This document shows, piece by piece, positions 61,098 to 64,000 of a stretch of DNA of 64,000 bases. The DNA lies in the NCBI GenBank assembly GCA_017512365.1, contig JAFWGQ010000047.1, positions 52,016 to 116,015 of the forward strand, in the 5' to 3' direction. The first letter of the stretch is position 1, and each line of letters opens with the position of its first letter. The notes under the pieces were generated by a model, which saw nothing but the letters and a program-made list of their open reading frames with translations, made no database searches and was not told the DNA's origin. The position numbers and the translations under genes are program-made. The stretch is from Mogibacterium sp. (GTDB lineage: Bacteria > Bacillota > Clostridia > Peptostreptococcales > Anaerovoracaceae).

Positions 61098-63701
61098 TCA
61101 GCTTCTGTCTTCGGATCTGTATATAAGCTTTTCACCGTCAGTATCGCATATAAGGGTCTGTCCGTCCAGTATATTTCCTCTGATTATGCCCTCTGCGACC
61201 TCTGTCTCGACATGCTTCTGCAGATACCTCTTGATAGGTCTCGCGCCGTAGTGCGGATCGTACGCCTCGTCGGCTATGAAATCCATCGCGGCATCCGTGA
61301 TCTCAAGATCGATGTCCCTGTCTTTGAGTCTCTCGCGTATGTCTCTGACCTGGAGCTCTATTATGCCCTTGACCTGATCCTTGGTGAGAGCGCTGAACAG
61401 GATTATGTCGTCCACGCGGTTCAGGAATTCCGGTCTGAAGCTCTGGCGGAGCTGAGCGATCACTCTCTCCTTGACCTCTTCATCGATGGTCCCGTCCTCC
61501 TTCATGTTGTCGATCAGCTCCATGCTGCCGATGTTGGATGTCATGATGACTATGGTGTTCTTGAAGTCCACCGTCCTGCCCTGATTGTCTGTCAGACGTC
61601 CGTCATCGAGCAGCTGCAGCAGGATGTTGAACACATCCGGATGGGCCTTTTCGATCTCATCGAACAGAATGACGCTGTAAGGCTTTCTTCTGACGGCCTC
61701 CGTCAGCTGGCCTCCCTCGTCATAGCCCACATACCCCGGAGGCGCTCCTACCAGTCTGGATACCGAGTGCTTCTCCATGTATTCGGACATGTCTATCCTG
61801 ATCATGTTGCGCTCGGTGTCGAAGAGGGATTCCGACAGAGCCTTCGCGAGTTCGGTCTTGCCGACGCCGGTAGGTCCGAGGAATATGAACGAACCGATAG
61901 GTCTGTTCTCGTCCTTGAGGCCTGCTCTGGCGCGCAGTATCGCCTCTGAGACGGCCTTTACGCCCTCTTCCTGGCCTATGACTCTCTCGTGCAGTATGTC
62001 AGGCAGCCTGAGCAATTTATCGCGCTCCGTCTCGACCAGCTTGCTCACAGGTATCCCCGTCCAGCTGGAGACTATCTCCGCTATCTCCTCTTCGGTGACG
62101 TTTTCCTGAAGCAGGCTGTTTTCATTCTTCTTCTCATTCGCTGCCTTCTTCTCTTCGAGCTGTTTCTCCAGTTCAGGAAGGACTCCGAATTTGAGCTGAG
62201 AGCCCTTCTCGTAGTCAGCGCTTCTCTCTGCCTCTTCTATCTCGCGCTTCACGTCCTCTATCTGCTTTTTGAGTTCGTTGAATTCAAGTATCTCGTTCTT
62301 TTCGTTCTCCCACTGGGCGGTCATGACATCGCTTTCGGCCTTGAGCTCGGCAAGCTCTTTTTCGAGCACCTCGAGCCTCGCCTTCGAGCCCTTGTCTTCT
62401 TCTTTGGCAAGAGCCTCCCTCTCCATCTGGAGCTGGGTGATCTTCCTTGCGATCTCATCGAGCTCTGTCGGCTTGCTGTCCATCTCCGTACGTATGCGGG
62501 CCGCCGCCTCGTCCATCAGGTCGATGGCCTTGTCAGGCAGATACCTGTCGCTTATATACTTGTCCGAAAGGACCGCACAGGCTATGACAGCGCCGTCGGA
62601 GATATTGACATGATGATGGGTCTCGTACTTCTCCTTGATGCCTCTCAGTATGGATATGGTGTCTTCAACGCTCGGCTGATCGACCATTACCTTCTGGAAC
62701 CTTCTTTCGAGGGCCGCATCCTTCTCGAAGTATTTTCTGTATTCATCAAGAGTCGTGGCCCCGATGCAGTGAAGCTCGCCTCTTGCAAGCATAGGCTTCA
62801 GGAGGTTGCCCGCATCCATCGATCCTTCGGTCTTGCCTGCGCCGACGATGTTGTGTATCTCGTCGATGAACAGTATGATGCGTCCGTCGGATTTTTCGAT
62901 CTCATTCAGCACCGCCTTGAGTCTTTCCTCGAATTCGCCTCTGTACTTGGCGCCGGCTATGAGAGATCCCATGTCCAGGGCAAATATGGTCTTGTCCTTG
63001 AGGCCCTCAGGCACGTCCTCCTTCATGATGCGCATGGCGATGCCCTCGACGACAGCGGTCTTGCCTACGCCCGGTTCGCCTATGAGCACAGGGTTGTTCT
63101 TCGTCCTTCTTGAAAGGATCTGTATGGTGCGGCGGATCTCGGCGTCTCTTCCGATCACCGGATCGATCTTGCCGGACCTGGCCATTTCAACGAGGTCCCT
63201 GCCGTATTTGGCAAGAGCATCGTAATTGCCCTCAGGGTCCTGGCTGGTGTTTCTCTGGTTGCCTCTCACTTTAGTCAGCGCCTCGAGGAACTTTTCCTTT
63301 GTGATGCCGTATCTGACGAACACCCTTTCGCTCGGCGTGCCTCTTTCGTCAAGAAGCGCCAGATATATGGAATCGACGCCGACAAATTCGTCTCTGAACT
63401 GCTTCTGCGCTATTGATTCGGCGTTCATGAGGATCTTCGAGAATCTCGGCGTCAGGCCCGGCTGCGAATTGCTTCCGGATACCTTAGGCATCTTGTCCAC
63501 TTCCGCCTGGACGTCCCTTATGGCGGCGATGATGTTCACTCCCATCGACTGCAGCAGTTTAGGGATCAGTCCGTCCTCCTGCTTCAGCAGCGCAAGGTGG
63601 ATATGTTCACCGTCTATATTGGGATTGCCCTCGGCGAGAGCGATGTTCTGGCTGTCCATGACAGCCTGCTGTGCATTGTTTGTATATTTCTCGATATTCA
63701 T
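61098..63701 (-). CDS. clpB: ClpB disaggregase
   Basis: About 867 residues. N-domain repeats ([17 protein letters not shown]), first AAA+ domain ([53 protein letters not shown]), the long coiled-coil M domain (about 410-530) and second AAA+ domain ([28 protein letters not shown]). With DnaK it rescues aggregated proteins after heat stress. No VLE-type ClpP loop is evident. ATG 63701 follows AAAGGAGG; the ATG 45 bp upstream lacks one. Regulated by the CIRCE element at 63796-63822. Confidence 0.97.
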   Translation of the reverse strand: MNIEKYTNNAQQAVMDSQNIALAEGNPNIDGEHIHLALLKQEDGLIPKLLQSMGVNIIAAIRDVQAEVDKMPKVSGSNSQPGLTPRFSKILMNAESIAQKQFRDEFVGVDSIYLALLDERGTPSERVFVRYGITKEKFLEALTKVRGNQRNTSQDPEGNYDALAKYGRDLVEMARSGKIDPVIGRDAEIRRTIQILSRRTKNNPVLIGEPGVGKTAVVEGIAMRIMKEDVPEGLKDKTIFALDMGSLIAGAKYRGEFEERLKAVLNEIEKSDGRIILFIDEIHNIVGAGKTEGSMDAGNLLKPMLARGELHCIGATTLDEYRKYFEKDAALERRFQKVMVDQPSVEDTISILRGIKEKYETHHHVNISDGAVIACAVLSDKYISDRYLPDKAIDLMDEAAARIRTEMDSKPTELDEIARKITQLQMEREALAKEEDKGSKARLEVLEKELAELKAESDVMTAQWENEKNEILEFNELKKQIEDVKREIEEAERSADYEKGSQLKFGVLPELEKQLEEKKAANEKKNENSLLQENVTEEEIAEIVSSWTGIPVSKLVETERDKLLRLPDILHERVIGQEEGVKAVSEAILRARAGLKDENRPIGSFIFLGPTGVGKTELAKALSESLFDTERNMIRIDMSEYMEKHSVSRLVGAPPGYVGYDEGGQLTEAVRRKPYSVILFDEIEKAHPDVFNILLQLLDDGRLTDNQGRTVDFKNTIVIMTSNIGSMELIDNMKEDGTIDEEVKERVIAQLRQSFRPEFLNRVDDIILFSALTKDQVKGIIELQVRDIRERLKDRDIDLEITDAAMDFIADEAYDPHYGARPIKRYLQKHVETEVAEGIIRGNILDGQTLICDTDGEKLIYRSEDRS

Positions 63702-63759
63702 GTGGCTTTCACCTCCTTTATCCGGGCAGTTTTTGCCCGTAAGCATTTTTTACAGATCC

Positions 63760-63788
63760 ATAATACCCCATTTTGCAACGCTTGTAAA
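63760..63788 (-). promoter_or_regulatory. clpB promoter
   Basis: TTTACA (63783-63788) and TATTAT (63760-63765) at 17 bp, about 60 bp before the clpB start. A six-bp hairpin (CGGGCA/TGCCCG, 63723-63739) lies in the leader just before the Shine-Dalgarno. Confidence 0.75.
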
Positions 63789-63795
63789 GACTTTT

Positions 63796-63822
63796 TTAGC
63801 ACTCTCTTGAAAAGAGTGCTAA
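63796..63822. promoter_or_regulatory. CIRCE element (HrcA operator)
   Basis: TTAGCACTC-N9-GAGTGCTAA, a perfect match to the HrcA operator. It lies seven bp upstream of the clpB -35 box. Confidence 0.95.
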
Positions 63823-63944
63823 CAATTATTGTTTCTTGTACGCCCTTCCCGGCGATATCCCTTAACTTCTTAGAAAATTAATACTCAATCAAAAATTGTT
63901 ATCATACTCAAGCTCGGAATTCGTTGAAATTTCGGGCTTTTTGC

Positions 63945-63973
63945 TTGCTTTCGGTCAGCCGGGATGGTATAAT
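63945..63973 (+). promoter_or_regulatory. Rightward sigma-A promoter leading out of the window
   Basis: TTGCTT (63945-63950) and TATAAT (63968-63973) at 17 bp. No coding region begins before 64000, so its gene lies beyond the edge. Confidence 0.65.
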
Positions 63974-64000
63974 TATTGAGTAGGATATACTACTTACAAA

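Overview
The window is a gene-dense bacterial chromosome segment with few gaps, and no gap above about 250 bp lacks an identifiable signal. Shine-Dalgarno sites (AGGAGG type), consensus sigma-A promoters, a CIRCE/HrcA element, TPP and probable preQ1 riboswitches, a dcw cluster headed by mraZ, MutS2, ZapA, CytX and U32 proteins together point to a Bacillota/Clostridia-type anaerobe of moderate GC content. I cannot name a species. No phage, insertion sequence or CRISPR array was seen.

Layout from left to right. 1-6,055: a DUF1269-like protein cut by the edge, then a leftward operon running from a promoter near 6,040 through a lipoprotein, two decayed envelope-gene remnants (a GT2 fragment and a frameshifted GT51/NlpC-like fragment), a YhhN-like membrane protein, an HD-hydrolase/kinase fusion and CstA. 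6,078-11,092: GH3 glycosidase, YjdF-like protein and a membrane PP2C phosphatase. 11,212-11,488: three tRNAs (Asn, Leu, initiator Met) with their own consensus promoter and terminator. 11,572-20,299: argS followed by a tight trio consisting of a radical-SAM-like protein that has lost its cluster cysteines, a TPR protein and a 1466-residue GGDEF/EAL protein.

20,418-35,403: division and wall synthesis. ftsZ, an rRNA methyltransferase, zapA and mutS2 form one unit. mraZ-rsmH-ftsL and ftsI-mraY-murD-ftsW-murG/ftsQ form the dcw cluster, in which MurG and FtsQ are fused in one 676-codon frame and ftsA, murB, murC, murE and murF are absent. The mraZ promoter carries GTGGGG repeats within its spacer. 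35,514-41,095: a leftward operon of a nucleoside kinase, an NhaC antiporter, a MurE-like ligase with an altered specificity motif, a small membrane protein and FabG.

41,299-54,143: a strongly expressed flavin/Fe-S oxidoreductase; a TPP-riboswitch thiamine-salvage operon (thiM, thiE, HAD phosphatase, thiD, cytX); a membrane-anchored DUF4015 glycosidase-like protein; an alpha-galactosidase plus GPH sugar symporter operon; and queT behind a probable preQ1-I riboswitch. 54,175-64,000: glycerate kinase and a D-2-hydroxyacid dehydrogenase, a helical LEA-like protein, a U32 peptidase-family protein, BirA, a DUF4230 protein, and ClpB under a CIRCE-flanked promoter. A strong rightward promoter points out of the window.

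The most notable items are the MurG-FtsQ fusion, the cysteine-less radical-SAM homologue linked to c-di-GMP signalling, the atypical MurE, and the decayed peptidoglycan-enzyme remnants inside an otherwise intact operon.
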